This document shows positions 44,886-54,289 of a stretch of DNA of 64,000 nt, piece by piece. Within the stretch, counting starts at the first letter, position 1, and each line of letters opens with the position of its first letter. Under the pieces are notes generated by a model that was given only the letters and a program-made list of their open reading frames with translations, had not been told where the DNA came from and ran no database searches. This DNA is from Desulfarculales bacterium UBA696 (GTDB lineage: Bacteria; Desulfobacterota; Syntrophobacteria; Syntrophobacterales; Syntrophobacteraceae), in NCBI GenBank assembly GCA_002298995.1, contig DBMO01000072.1, forward strand, positions 359,358 through 423,357, written 5' to 3'. The position numbers and the translations under genes are program-made.

Positions 44886-45878
44886 ATGCCGACCGCTTTC
44901 GTTACAGGAGCGACCGGGTTTATCGGACATCACGTTGCAGCCGCGCTGGTTCGCAGAGGCTGGTCCGTCAAGGCGCTTCGCCGCTCCGGTTCGGCACATC
45001 CCGTGCCGCTCGATGGGATCGAATGGAAAACGGGCGATCTTCGAAACTCCGACCAGCTAGCCGGAGCTATCGAAGGGTGCGATGCTCTTTTCCACGTTGC
45101 CGCGGATTACAGACTCTGGGCCAGGGACCCATCCGAGATTTACCAGACCAACGTCAACGGAACTGTGAATATTCTTAACGCCGCATTGTCCGCCGGGGTT
45201 GACCGAGTCGTTTACACCAGCAGCGTTGGGGCGCTTGGCCTCAATGCCGATGCATCGCCGGCAGATGAGAAAACACCCGTTTGCGTGGGAGATATGGTCG
45301 GGCACTACAAAAGATCCAAGTTTTTAGCCGAACGAGAAGCTGAAAAATTCCTGGATAGGGGACTCAAAATATATTTCGTGCATCCAAGCACCCCGGTTGG
45401 ACCTTGCGACCACAAGCCCACACCGACCGGCAAGATCATCGTGGACTTTCTGAACCGCAAAATGCCTGCCTACATTGATACAGGGCTGAACCTAGTCGAT
45501 GTTCGAGATGTGGCGGAAGGACATTGCCTTGCGCTAGAGCGGGGCAGACCAGGTGAAAAATACATCCTGGGGAACCTGAATCTTAGTCTTTCTCAAATAT
45601 TTGCGCTGTTAGAAAAGATTTCTAAGCTTCCAGCGCCTCGAATCCGCCTTCCGTACAGGCCGATTCTTTTTCTTGCCGGAATTTTTTATTTAGTTTCAAC
45701 TATCACTCGTCGTGAACCCCTGATTCCATTCGAAGGCGTGAGGATGGCTAAAAAGAAGATGTTTTTCGATCCGTCCAAAGCCGTCCGGGAATTGGGGATG
45801 CCGCAAACACCCATCGAAACCGCACTGGCAGATGCGGTCGCCTGGTTTTGCGAAAACGGATATGTTGTGAACAGGTAA
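44886..45878 (+). CDS. hpnA: hopanoid-associated sugar epimerase HpnA
   Basis: A 330-residue extended short-chain dehydrogenase. The Rossmann motif FVTGATGFIGHHVA is at residues 4-17. YTSSVGALGL and the catalytic YKRSKFLAE (YxxxK) follow, and the family-typical FVHPSTPVGPCDHKPTPTG is present. The length and these segments match HpnA proteins of hopanoid clusters. Its exact reaction in hopanoid side-chain modification is not settled in the family. GGAGGGAATTGA precedes the ATG. It is followed after 41 bases by hpnH. Confidence 0.92.
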   Translation: MPTAFVTGATGFIGHHVAAALVRRGWSVKALRRSGSAHPVPLDGIEWKTGDLRNSDQLAGAIEGCDALFHVAADYRLWARDPSEIYQTNVNGTVNILNAALSAGVDRVVYTSSVGALGLNADASPADEKTPVCVGDMVGHYKRSKFLAEREAEKFLDRGLKIYFVHPSTPVGPCDHKPTPTGKIIVDFLNRKMPAYIDTGLNLVDVRDVAEGHCLALERGRPGEKYILGNLNLSLSQIFALLEKISKLPAPRIRLPYRPILFLAGIFYLVSTITRREPLIPFEGVRMAKKKMFFDPSKAVRELGMPQTPIETALADAVAWFCENGYVVNR

Positions 45879-45919
45879 GCCCCAAAGATGGGAGGCTTAC
45901 GGAAAAAATCGAGGTTGTA

Positions 45920-46915
45920 ATGCGCTTTCCGATCAGCTTGTACGCGTCAATGACAAAATATTTAATTGGCAGGAAGCTTCTGGGACACGATCAGTTCCCT
46001 CTGGTTTTGATGCTGGAGCCCACCCACAGGTGCAACCTCACCTGCGCGGGGTGCGGTAGAATCCGCGAATACCACGAAACCCTCACCAATGAGATGTCCT
46101 ACGACGAGTGCCTTCGAGCCGTTGAAGAAGCAGGATCTCCCGTTGTGACTATCACGGGCGGAGAACCTCTGCTCTACTCGCGAGTGGATGAACTCGCGCG
46201 GGAAATCCTGGCTCGCGGCAAGCATATATATTTTTGCACCAACGGAATGCTCCTGGAAGAATCCCTTGGCCGATTCAGTCCCAGCTCTCATTTCACCTGG
46301 AATGTGCATTTCGACGGCACCGAACCGGTGCACGATGCAATCATTGGAAGACCCGGCGGGTTTCAGAAAGCCCTTGCTGGGGTCAGGGCCGCTAAGGCTG
46401 CCGGGTTTCGCGTCAGCACCAACACAACCGTTTACCGGGAAACTTCGGTGCCTGATCTGGAGAGCCTTTTCGGACAGCTTTCGGCGGCCGGTGTGGACGG
46501 AATTCTTGTAGCGCCGGGCTTCAGCTATGAGGATGTAATACGCAATGTCTTTCTCACCCGCTCCGAGATTATGAAAAAGTTCAAGGAAATCCGCACATGG
46601 GGGAAACGCTTCCCCATTATAAGCAACCCGCTTTATCTGGAATTCCTGGCAGGAGACCGCGCCCTTAAGTGCACCCCGTGGGGAAATCCGACAAGGAACC
46701 CCAGTGGCTGGAAATCCCCCTGCTATCTCATAACCGATACGCACTATCCGACTTTTGCCGAACTGATGGCAAAAACAGATTGGGAGCATTATGCCTCGGG
46801 GGCGGACCCCCGCTGCGAACAGTGCATGGTGCATTGCGGTTTCGAGCCAACGATAGTTCGCCAGTTGGGGGGATGGGACCTTGTACGCATGATCTGGTGG
46901 AATGTTTATGCCTGA
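45920..46915 (+). CDS. hpnH: adenosyl-hopene transferase HpnH
   Basis: A 331-residue radical SAM enzyme that joins the 5'-deoxyadenosyl group to diploptene, giving adenosylhopane, the first step in making extended hopanoids. The cluster motif CNLTCAGC is at C38, C42 and C45, with ITGGEPLLY following. The HpnH-type C-terminus contains CEQCMVHCGFEPT. The ATG at 45920 (MRFPISLYASM) is chosen over an upstream open extension because it matches the family and has GAGG before it. The stop overlaps the start of the CruF-like gene. Confidence 0.95.
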   Translation: MRFPISLYASMTKYLIGRKLLGHDQFPLVLMLEPTHRCNLTCAGCGRIREYHETLTNEMSYDECLRAVEEAGSPVVTITGGEPLLYSRVDELAREILARGKHIYFCTNGMLLEESLGRFSPSSHFTWNVHFDGTEPVHDAIIGRPGGFQKALAGVRAAKAAGFRVSTNTTVYRETSVPDLESLFGQLSAAGVDGILVAPGFSYEDVIRNVFLTRSEIMKKFKEIRTWGKRFPIISNPLYLEFLAGDRALKCTPWGNPTRNPSGWKSPCYLITDTHYPTFAELMAKTDWEHYASGADPRCEQCMVHCGFEPTIVRQLGGWDLVRMIWWNVYA

Positions 46916-47729
46916 GGCGATCGGGCTCTTTCTTGGTACGGTCGCGCTACGCCCCTATGTATTTGCTTTTCTAGGGGCCTATATCGTTGCCGGCTGCCTT
47001 CATATCGGCTGGAAGAAGACATTTGCTTACATCCCGGTGGGATACGTCCTGGCGTGGACTTCTGAATATTGCTCGATTAACTTCGGCTTTCCTTACGGCG
47101 ATTATTTCTATATTCCTACCACCGCCGGCCGGGAACTCTGGGTCCTCGGCGTGCCGTTCATGGATTCGCTCTCCTATGTCTTTCTCTCCTACTGCAGCTA
47201 CTCGCTTGCGCTGTTCCTGCTGAGCCCTTTTACTTTCTCATCGGGGAAAATCTACCTGCTGGAAACCTCCGAAGTGAGACGTTCACTGCAAACACTTGTC
47301 CTGGGCGCCTTTCTCTTCGTCTTGCTAGACGTGGTGATCGACCCGGTAGCTTTGCTTGGGGACAGGTGGTTTCTGGGGAAGATTTATGGATACAGGCATG
47401 CCGGGTATTACTTTGGAATCCCGATGAGCAATTTCGGCGGGTGGCTAGTGGTCGGAATCGTTCTGATGGGCGCAATCCAGGTCCTTGATCGGCTGCCGCT
47501 GCTCGCGACCGGCAAGCTGCTCTCCCCTTACGCCCTCCCGCCGAGGTCCATCGGCCTCATACTCTACCTCTCAGTAATGCTTTTCAACATAGCCGTTACA
47601 TTCAGGATTGGAGAATACCAGCTCGGATTCGTGGATCTTGTGATCCTTTCGACACTACTGGTAATGATCTTCTTCTTTACAGCCTACAAGCTGCGCTATG
47701 CTTCCGCAACAGGCGCCGGGCGAGCATGA
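46902..47729 (+). CDS. CruF-like carotenoid-biosynthesis membrane protein
   Basis: A 275-residue protein with about seven membrane segments. The motifs NFGFPYGDYFY, DVVIDPVALLGDRWFLGKIYGY and YYFGIPMSNFGGWLVVG are typical of the DUF422/CruF family, which includes carotenoid 1',2'-hydratases. The start overlaps the end of hpnH, so the two are co-translated. No carotenoid gene is nearby, which raises the possibility that this member hydrates a hopanoid or other isoprenoid; that is inference. Confidence 0.85.
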   Translation: MFMPEAIGLFLGTVALRPYVFAFLGAYIVAGCLHIGWKKTFAYIPVGYVLAWTSEYCSINFGFPYGDYFYIPTTAGRELWVLGVPFMDSLSYVFLSYCSYSLALFLLSPFTFSSGKIYLLETSEVRRSLQTLVLGAFLFVLLDVVIDPVALLGDRWFLGKIYGYRHAGYYFGIPMSNFGGWLVVGIVLMGAIQVLDRLPLLATGKLLSPYALPPRSIGLILYLSVMLFNIAVTFRIGEYQLGFVDLVILSTLLVMIFFFTAYKLRYASATGAGRA

Positions 47730-47781
47730 GTGCCCGAAGCAAAAGCGCCTCGCCTGATTGGAGCCTCATCCCTTTTTGGGA

Positions 47782-48450
47782 TCATTTTCCGGACAGCAAT
47801 AGCGGAAGCACGATCCCTGTTAGGTCCGTCAGAACGTGTGCGATGATATTGGCAAGCAAGTCTTTTCGCCATACATAAAAGGCGGTTGCAATGGCCCCGG
47901 AAAAAACGGTGGCCATGGCAGCCCCCCAACCCCACATGGGAACGTGAGCCAGCCCGAACGCCAGAGCCGATATCAAGCCCGCGGCCCAGACGTTCCCTGT
48001 CATCCACGAGAGCCTCTCGACGGCATAACCTCGGTAGAGGAACTCCTCCACAGTGGCCCCAATCAAAATAGCGACCGCAAGATACCACGTGGGTATTTCC
48101 CGTGCTTTGCCAAGGCCTTCCGCAAACCAGGAAATGCCCGCAAGAGCCATGGCCTTACCAAGAAGGGGCGAATAGATCCAGATCAGGAAAGCGGCAAAAG
48201 CGCCTCCCCATGCAACCGATTTCCAGCTAAGGGTCCCAAGGCCGACGGAGGCAAGCGAAAGACCTTCGTATCGCCTGATGATTATCAGGAGAGAAGCACA
48301 AATCAACATCAGTGACAGTTGAGCAAAAGGGGCAACCAAAGGCAGCGGTTTGTCCGCAAGGACCTTACAGCCAATCCATGCCGTAATGGCAGGCCCGAAT
48401 AGCGCCAGAAAAACACCCGTTGATGTCGCGAAGCCGACCCTATAAGCCAT
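47782..48450 (-). CDS. CPBP-family intramembrane metalloprotease
   Basis: A 222-residue membrane protein with the glutamate motif EEFLYRGYAVERL near residues 135-147, and the later FGLAHVPMWGWG and NIIAHVLTDLTG histidine/aspartate motifs. These are the three metal-site motifs of CPBP (CAAX protease/bacteriocin-processing) proteins. The substrate is unknown. It converges with the CruF-like gene. Confidence 0.87.
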   Translation of the reverse strand: MAYRVGFATSTGVFLALFGPAITAWIGCKVLADKPLPLVAPFAQLSLMLICASLLIIIRRYEGLSLASVGLGTLSWKSVAWGGAFAAFLIWIYSPLLGKAMALAGISWFAEGLGKAREIPTWYLAVAILIGATVEEFLYRGYAVERLSWMTGNVWAAGLISALAFGLAHVPMWGWGAAMATVFSGAIATAFYVWRKDLLANIIAHVLTDLTGIVLPLLLSGK

Positions 48451-48525
48451 GATCGCTTACCAACAAGAACAAAATTTCAAGAACAAAATTGAAAGGCCGG
48501 AAGGATGTAAGAACTTTTGCAACCA

Positions 48526-49311
48526 TCATATCCGCTCAACCCTTATTGCTTCGGCCATCCGCCCAAGCTCGGCGGCCGGGATTTTCATCAAATCCGCCAG
48601 GACCGCCCCGAGATTCTTACCGGCAAGAGTCGAGCGACTCCAGGAGCGATAGAAGTCCCGCAAAACAACCGGATCTAAAGCTATGGTCTTAAGCACCCTC
48701 AATACTTCCACCTTGCCGGCTTTACCCGTGATATCCGCAACATCGAAGCCCAACTCATCACTCAGCGAATCGCTTATTGCGCGCAGGCACAGAAGAGGAA
48801 TTCCTCGGCCGTGGGCCACACGCAGCAGTTCGGCGGTTTCCATGTCAACTACCGCAAGCTCTCCACCTAACAACTTGGAAAGCACCCTCTTATCCGGCGG
48901 CTTGGAGACAGTTACGGCAGTGACCGGAAGGATGCTTTTGCTGAAAAGCCAGTCGCTCAAATCCTCTGGGAGGCGATATTCGAAAATTTCTTCTTTGCGA
49001 TCAGGTTCCAGGGGATCGAGCGTGAAGATCTTTTGCGGCGCACAAATGGCCCCCACGCCAAGATCGGGATGGAGCCCCCCGGCAAATCCACAGGAAATCG
49101 CCAGGTCGGGTCTAAAAGATAATGCGCTCATCAGTGCATCGGCGGCAAAGCAAGCGCCCATACCTGTTTCGATCAAAAGAATTTCCTTATCGGGCAGTGA
49201 ACGGAAAATCCTTTTAAAAGGTTTTTTTTCGAGAACGACCCATCGTCCCAGTGCCTTGGCAAAGTGGTTATATTCCTGCGGAAGCGCGGCCATGACAACG
49301 ATTTTCATCAT
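48526..49311 (-). CDS. hpnG: hopanoid-associated nucleoside phosphorylase HpnG
   Basis: A 261-residue phosphorylase of the MTA/SAH nucleosidase fold, which removes adenine from adenosylhopane to give a ribosyl-hopane intermediate. Visible motifs are AISCGFAGGLHPDLGVGAI near residues 92-110 and VVDMETAELLRVAHGRGIP near residue 160, followed by LRAISDSLSDEL with the catalytic Asp. Its start overlaps the end of the phosphodiesterase gene (ATGA). It is on the opposite strand from hpnA and hpnH but only 2 kb away. MKIVVM one codon later is an equally possible start. Confidence 0.88.
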   Translation of the reverse strand: MMKIVVMAALPQEYNHFAKALGRWVVLEKKPFKRIFRSLPDKEILLIETGMGACFAADALMSALSFRPDLAISCGFAGGLHPDLGVGAICAPQKIFTLDPLEPDRKEEIFEYRLPEDLSDWLFSKSILPVTAVTVSKPPDKRVLSKLLGGELAVVDMETAELLRVAHGRGIPLLCLRAISDSLSDELGFDVADITGKAGKVEVLRVLKTIALDPVVLRDFYRSWSRSTLAGKNLGAVLADLMKIPAAELGRMAEAIRVERI

Positions 49312-50168
49312 TTAAGCCTCTGCCTTCTTTCGGATTCAACAGCTTCTGTCAGCTTTTGGGGGAAGTCGGAGAAGACCCCGGCTACTCCGCGCCGGAGCAA
49401 GAATTTGGCTGCCCTTGGACTGTTCACCACCCAGGCCAGGACAGGGAAACCCGATTCGCCAAGCCTTTTCACGTGTGATAAGCGAAGGGCGCTGGTGGCT
49501 GGGTGGTAGGTTGAAGCTCCCAGTTCGCGCATGAGAGCAAGAGGATCAACAGGAGGCGCCTTGACCAGGGGACCTGTCAGGATGCGACGGTCGGCCTTTT
49601 TTACCCGCATCAGGTAACGAAAATTGAACGAGGAAATAATCACCCTCTCCCATAAACCGAGTGCCCCGACCAGGGCCGAAACTTTTTCCGCGACGATTTC
49701 ATCTCCGGCCTGACCAGCAAGGTCTTTTATTTCTACATTTACGAGCCAATCACGCTCCGCGGTAAACACGAGTGCTTCCTCAAGGGTTGGTATAGGCTCG
49801 CCGCGGTAACTCCTGATTTCGGAATGGCTAATATGGCCCCCCGCTATTTGTGTGAAAGGATCGGATGAGTTGTACCAAGACCCGAAATCCAGTGATTTCA
49901 ATTCATCGAGCGTAAAATCCTCGACTCGCCATGGACTGCGTCCTGGAAAGCGCGCCGCGACATCTGATGTACGAACAAGGGTTTCATCGTGTACGACAAC
50001 CGGATGGCCGTCGAGGCTCAGGCGCACATCGAGCTCCCACATAGTCGCCCCTGCATCCAACGCTTTTCCGGCGGCCGCGACAGTATTTTCCGGCGCAATA
50101 GAACGAGCTCCTCTGTGGGCAATATTCAAATAGCCGGAGAGTAATGCCCCGGTAATGTTGTTTCCCAT
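49308..50168 (-). CDS. glycerophosphodiester phosphodiesterase (GDPD family)
   Basis: A 286-residue GlpQ/UgpQ-type enzyme that hydrolyses glycerophosphodiesters to glycerol-3-phosphate and an alcohol. The motifs NIAHRGARSIAPENTV, ELDVRLSLDGHPVVVHD and VNVEIK hold the catalytic His and Glu residues. The start at MGNNITG (50168) is chosen because upstream codons show no homology; the frame is open to 50231. No export signal is evident. It is coupled to hpnG by an ATGA overlap, which links phospholipid headgroup turnover to hopanoid genes. Confidence 0.9.
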   Translation of the reverse strand: MGNNITGALLSGYLNIAHRGARSIAPENTVAAAGKALDAGATMWELDVRLSLDGHPVVVHDETLVRTSDVAARFPGRSPWRVEDFTLDELKSLDFGSWYNSSDPFTQIAGGHISHSEIRSYRGEPIPTLEEALVFTAERDWLVNVEIKDLAGQAGDEIVAEKVSALVGALGLWERVIISSFNFRYLMRVKKADRRILTGPLVKAPPVDPLALMRELGASTYHPATSALRLSHVKRLGESGFPVLAWVVNSPRAAKFLLRRGVAGVFSDFPQKLTEAVESERRQRLK

Positions 50169-50837
50169 TTGCAAATATCCATCGAATAGCATGGTCATAA
50201 AAATAGTAGATTTCCCTATACGTCGGCCCAAGAAAATACTGTCTCCCCACCCACAGGATTACAGCATTTACCTGATTGGATTTTCATTCAAAACAAAAGA
50301 TATTGCAATTACCAAAGAGTTGGTTTCCATAGCACCCTATTTCCTCGAAAGCCAGGTCCCCCTCCCTCCTCCTGGCTTTCACTATTTTAAGGGCGAGACC
50401 CTCCTTGCAGCGCCAACCCCATGTCCCCTGAAATATACGATAAATTAGGGTATGCACTTTTTGCAGACGGCCAACTTGCCGGGGGTTGGCTCACATCGAT
50501 CTGCATAAAGGGTTCTCCATCGCCCAGTGTCTGGCCTACACTGATGCCTTGACTCTAAATACTCACTAAGGTATAGAATTTAGACGGCATATTCGATTCA
50601 TTATCTGAATCTTTAACCGTGCCCCAACTCCTCACCGCACGCCGCTCCCTGCATCTCCGAGCGTCTCCTGCACGCGGCGCGGCCGAATCCGCCCGGTAGT
50701 CCAGCATTCGGGTTTGATTCTTTTCATTTGAGTTCTCAACGTACTCCAGATCCCTCATGCCGGCATGCATTGCGGGTATAAAGTATGTTCATCATTCCTG
50801 GATCTCTAGAGAAATGAACCAAAAAGAGGAGGAATCA
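50169..50837. other. divergent intergenic region with a 10-bp-stem inverted repeat
   Basis: No gene is seen. A perfect inverted repeat GAAAGCCAGG (50347-50356) and CCTGGCTTTC (50371-50380) encloses a pyrimidine-rich loop. Lying upstream of both genes, it may be a transcription attenuator or a protein site. A GC-rich stretch at 50630-50700 has further small dyads. Confidence 0.4.
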
Positions 50838-51866
50838 ATGTCAAGATCTATCAAACCGGGTATAGTAATACTGGTCGCCGCTCTGATGTTGGCACTCCCG
50901 CTGATTGCAAATGCGGGAGAAACTTTGGATGCCGTAAAGGCGCGTGGCTACTTGATAGTTGGGGTGAACGGGGGCCTCTTCGGCTTCGGCATGCCAGATG
51001 AAAAGGGCGTCTGGCGCGGACTCGATGTTGATACCGGCCGCGCGGTTGCGGCTGCAATATTTGGCGATCCCGACAAAATAAAGTTCGTCACGCTGACCAC
51101 TCAGACCCGCTTCACCGCTCTGCAATCCAAAGAGGTGGACGTGCTGTGCCGAAACGCCACCAGGACACTCACGCGCGAAACCGAATTGGGCCTTAATTTT
51201 GTTGCAGTGAATTATTATGACGGCCAGGGGTTTCTCATCCCCAAGAAGCTGGGGATAAAGAGCGCAAAAGAACTTGACGGGGCCAGCGTTTGCGTACTTC
51301 CAGGCACAACTACAGAGCAGAACGTCGCGGATTTTTTCCGGACAAATAAGATTACCATGAAGCCTGTTGTTATCGAACAAAACACAGAACTCAACCAGGC
51401 GTTTTTCTCGGGAAGATGCGACTGCCTGACATCGGATGCATCGCAGCTGGCCGGTATCCGGGCGGTTGCTCCCAATCCAGACGATTACATGATCCTGCCC
51501 GACATCATCTCCAAGGAACCCCTGGCCCCGGCGGTCCGCCACGGTGACGATCAGTGGCGCGATATCGTTGATTTTTGCGTTCTCGCCATGATCGCAGCGG
51601 AGGACATCGGAATAAACTCAAAGAATGTGGACGAACTGTTAAAGAGCGACAACCCTGACGTGAAGCGTTTCCTCGGGGTCACCCCCGGCAACGGAAAAGC
51701 GCTCGGACTGGATGAGAAGTGGGCCTACAACATCGTAAAGAAGCTTGGCAACTACGGAGAGGTTTTCGATCGCAATGTAGGTGAGGAAACCAAGCTCAAG
51801 TTAAAACGCGGGCTCAACGCCCAGTGGAAGGACGGCGGATTGATGTACGCCCCTCCATTCAAATAG
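50838..51866 (+). CDS. aapJ: general L-amino-acid ABC transporter, periplasmic binding protein (AapJ-like)
   Basis: A 342-residue SBP_bac_3 family protein. The ATG at 50838 has GAGGAGGAA upstream and starts a clear signal peptide (MSRSIKPGIVILVAALMLAL...NAG). The mature sequence has TLDAVKARGYLIVGVNGG, GLDVDTGRAVAAAIFGDP and CVLPGTTTEQNVADFF, characteristic of AapJ/BztA. It binds a broad set of L-amino acids. It is the first gene of a four-gene transporter operon and is separated from the first permease by a strong hairpin. Confidence 0.94.
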   Translation: MSRSIKPGIVILVAALMLALPLIANAGETLDAVKARGYLIVGVNGGLFGFGMPDEKGVWRGLDVDTGRAVAAAIFGDPDKIKFVTLTTQTRFTALQSKEVDVLCRNATRTLTRETELGLNFVAVNYYDGQGFLIPKKLGIKSAKELDGASVCVLPGTTTEQNVADFFRTNKITMKPVVIEQNTELNQAFFSGRCDCLTSDASQLAGIRAVAPNPDDYMILPDIISKEPLAPAVRHGDDQWRDIVDFCVLAMIAAEDIGINSKNVDELLKSDNPDVKRFLGVTPGNGKALGLDEKWAYNIVKKLGNYGEVFDRNVGEETKLKLKRGLNAQWKDGGLMYAPPFK

Positions 51867-51904
51867 ATTAGAATTAATGATCGGAAAAATTATTATTCGC
51901 GGCT

Positions 51905-51949
51905 CCGGGTCGGGCTGCATCGGCGCCTCCGCCGATCTCGGCCGCCCGG
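51905..51949 (+). promoter_or_regulatory. intercistronic stem-loop between binding protein and permease genes
   Basis: Inner stem ATCGGCG (51919-51925) with CGCCGAT (51930-51936) and a 4-base loop sits inside an outer stem CCGGG/CCCGG with CGG/CCG. It is followed by a T-rich tail. Stem-loops at this place in transporter operons commonly keep binding-protein mRNA more abundant than permease mRNA; that role here is inferred. Confidence 0.7.
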
Positions 51950-51961
51950 GGTCGTTCTTTC

Positions 51962-53164
51962 TTGAATGAAGTTTTAATGAACCAGGCAACTAAGACCATA
52001 AGTCAAACGCACCATATTCCTTTTTGGCGCGACCCCGCCAAACGGGGAATCGTCCTTCAGGTTGTCGCACTCCTGTTTGTCCTGATGCTCGGCTACTATG
52101 TCTTCAGCAATACCCAGGCAAACCTGCGCAGGCAGTCCATTGCCACGGGGTTTGGTTTTTTCGGCAAGGAAGCCGGCTTTGAAATAGGCGAACCGATGAT
52201 TTCCTATTCGGCCGCCGATACTTACGCAAGAGCGCTCCTCGTGGGGGTTCTCAATACCGTCAAGGTCTCCTTTGCCGGCATAGTCCTCACCATACTGATA
52301 GGCCTTTTTGTCGGCATTGCACGCCTCTCCAAGAACTGGCTCGTTTCAAATCTGGCCAAGGGGTACATAGAAGCTCTTCAGAACGTGCCCGTGCTCCTGC
52401 AGCTTTTTTTCTGGTACGGCCTGTTCCACAACGCTCTTCCACTTCCGAGGCAATCGATAAATCCACTGCCCGGTGTTTTCATTAACAATCGGGGCTTTTA
52501 CCTGCCCCTACCCGAGGCTCATCCTGCCTATAAGTGGATGGCGCCGGCTCTGCTGGCAGCTTTTGTAATTTCATATTTTCTCAAACGCTGGTCCAGGACT
52601 CGGCAGGACCTAACAGGGCAGACTTTTCCCGTTTTTACTTCCTTCATGTGCCTCTCAATCGGCATGCCGCTTTTGGTTTGGCTTGTTTCGGGGGCGCCGA
52701 CCGGAATGGACCTCCCCCACCTTCGGGGCTTTAATTTTATTGGCGGATTTTCGTTCAGCCCTGAATTCGGAGCGCTCCTTATCGGGCTGGTGCTTTATAC
52801 CTCGGCATTTGTTGCTGAAATCGTGCGCGCCGGCATACAGGCGGTATCCCACGGGCAGACAGAAGCCGCCGCAAGCATCGGCTTGCGCCCAAAGCTCGTG
52901 CTGACCCTTGTCATCCTACCTCAGGCGCTCAGGGTGATTATTCCTCCGCTTACCAACCAGATGCTCAATCTGACAAAAAACAGCTCCCTTGCGATTGCCA
53001 TAGGCTATCCCGATTTCGTCGCGGTGGCTAACACCACCATAAACCAGACCGGGCAGGCAATCGAAGGGGTGGCGCTTATAATGGTTACCTATCTGGTTAT
53101 CAGCCTTGTTACTTCGGCATTTATGAACTGGTACAACAAAAGAACCGCTTTGGTCGAAAGATAG
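51962..53164 (+). CDS. aapQ: amino-acid ABC transporter permease (AapQ-like)
   Basis: A 400-residue permease with about eight membrane segments. The early part contains TLKV-type entry YARALLVGVLNTVKVSF, then ALQNVPVLLQLFFWYGLFHNALP and a long central insert typical of AapQ/BztB. The EAA-loop region QAVSHGQTEAAASIGL and LPQALRVIIPPLTNQ contacts the ATPase. An ATG at 51977 is an alternative start. The next gene begins after 5 bases. Confidence 0.93.
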   Translation: MNEVLMNQATKTISQTHHIPFWRDPAKRGIVLQVVALLFVLMLGYYVFSNTQANLRRQSIATGFGFFGKEAGFEIGEPMISYSAADTYARALLVGVLNTVKVSFAGIVLTILIGLFVGIARLSKNWLVSNLAKGYIEALQNVPVLLQLFFWYGLFHNALPLPRQSINPLPGVFINNRGFYLPLPEAHPAYKWMAPALLAAFVISYFLKRWSRTRQDLTGQTFPVFTSFMCLSIGMPLLVWLVSGAPTGMDLPHLRGFNFIGGFSFSPEFGALLIGLVLYTSAFVAEIVRAGIQAVSHGQTEAAASIGLRPKLVLTLVILPQALRVIIPPLTNQMLNLTKNSSLAIAIGYPDFVAVANTTINQTGQAIEGVALIMVTYLVISLVTSAFMNWYNKRTALVER

Positions 53165-53169
53165 GTCAC

Positions 53170-54261
53170 TTGGAAACAGCAACGATCTCAGTCGCGGCAA
53201 CAGAAGAAATAAAGCCGCCCTTAACCGGAATCGGGGTGATCGGGTGGGCCAGGAAAAATCTTTTCAGCGGTAAATTCAATACCGTCCTGACCCTGCTGAT
53301 TCTCTTCGCCCTGGTTAAGACCGTGCCGCCATTTATCCGCTGGGCTTTCGTGGACAGTCTCTGGTCGTCTGAGAGCCAGGCCTGCAAGGAGGCGGCGGGC
53401 GCCTGCTGGTCCGTTGTAACAAACAATTTCCGCTTTATCCTTTTCGGATTCTATCCATACGATCAGCAATGGAGACCGATTTTAGCCATTGCCCTGCTCG
53501 TGGCCTTCGTCATCTACAGCCACAGCCGGCGGCGCTGGAACAAGAACCTGCTGATCGCATGGCCACTCGGCCTGGCCTTGATGGGAATCATTATGCACGG
53601 GGGCATCTTTTTTCTGCCCGAGGTTGAGACCGAAAAGTGGAGCGGGATATCCCTTACGCTTCTTCTGGCGATCTTCGGGCTCTCGGCAGCCTACCCGCTG
53701 GGGGTAATCCTGGCGCTTGGTCGCAGATCGCGCCTTCCCGCAATAAAGGCATTGAGTGTTGTCTACATAGAGCTGATCCGAGGCGTACCGCTAATCAGCA
53801 TGCTCTTCATGGCCTCGGTTATGCTCCCTCTCTTTTTGCCCGAGGGAATCACCATAGACAAGATACTGCGAGCCCAGGTCGCAATTATTCTGTTTACCGC
53901 GGCATACATTGCAGAGGTAGTGCGGGGCGGTCTCCAGGCAATCCCCCGCGGGCAGTACGAGGCCGCCGAGGCGCTCGGACTGAGCTACTATCAAAAGATG
54001 CGCCTCATTGTTTTGCCCCAGGCCCTAAAAACCGTTATTCCGCCCACGGTGAGCATCCTGATTTCCGCCTTTAAGGATACATCCCTTGTGGTTATAATCG
54101 GCCTGTTCGACCTGCTGAAGACCACCCACGTAACCCTGTCGAACCCCGACTGGATGGGCTTTAGCAACGAGGCATATATATTTACCGCGATGATTTATTT
54201 CGTGGGCTGTTTTTTCATGTCCAATTTCAGCCGCCGACTTGAAGCACAACTCAAGACTTGA
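53170..54261 (+). CDS. aapM: amino-acid ABC transporter permease (AapM-like)
   Basis: A 363-residue permease, second of the heterodimer. It starts at TTG with GATAGGT upstream. ELIRGVPLISMLFMASVMLPLF and QAIPRGQYEAAEALGLSYYQ followed by LPQALKTVIPPTVS are the AapM/BztC hallmarks. About eight membrane segments are predicted. The end of the gene overlaps the upstream open extension of the ATPase frame by 23 bases, but the chosen ATPase start lies after it. Confidence 0.93.
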   Translation: METATISVAATEEIKPPLTGIGVIGWARKNLFSGKFNTVLTLLILFALVKTVPPFIRWAFVDSLWSSESQACKEAAGACWSVVTNNFRFILFGFYPYDQQWRPILAIALLVAFVIYSHSRRRWNKNLLIAWPLGLALMGIIMHGGIFFLPEVETEKWSGISLTLLLAIFGLSAAYPLGVILALGRRSRLPAIKALSVVYIELIRGVPLISMLFMASVMLPLFLPEGITIDKILRAQVAIILFTAAYIAEVVRGGLQAIPRGQYEAAEALGLSYYQKMRLIVLPQALKTVIPPTVSILISAFKDTSLVVIIGLFDLLKTTHVTLSNPDWMGFSNEAYIFTAMIYFVGCFFMSNFSRRLEAQLKT

Positions 54262-54289
54262 TTTTCAATTGAGCCGGGCAAAGGCAGCC

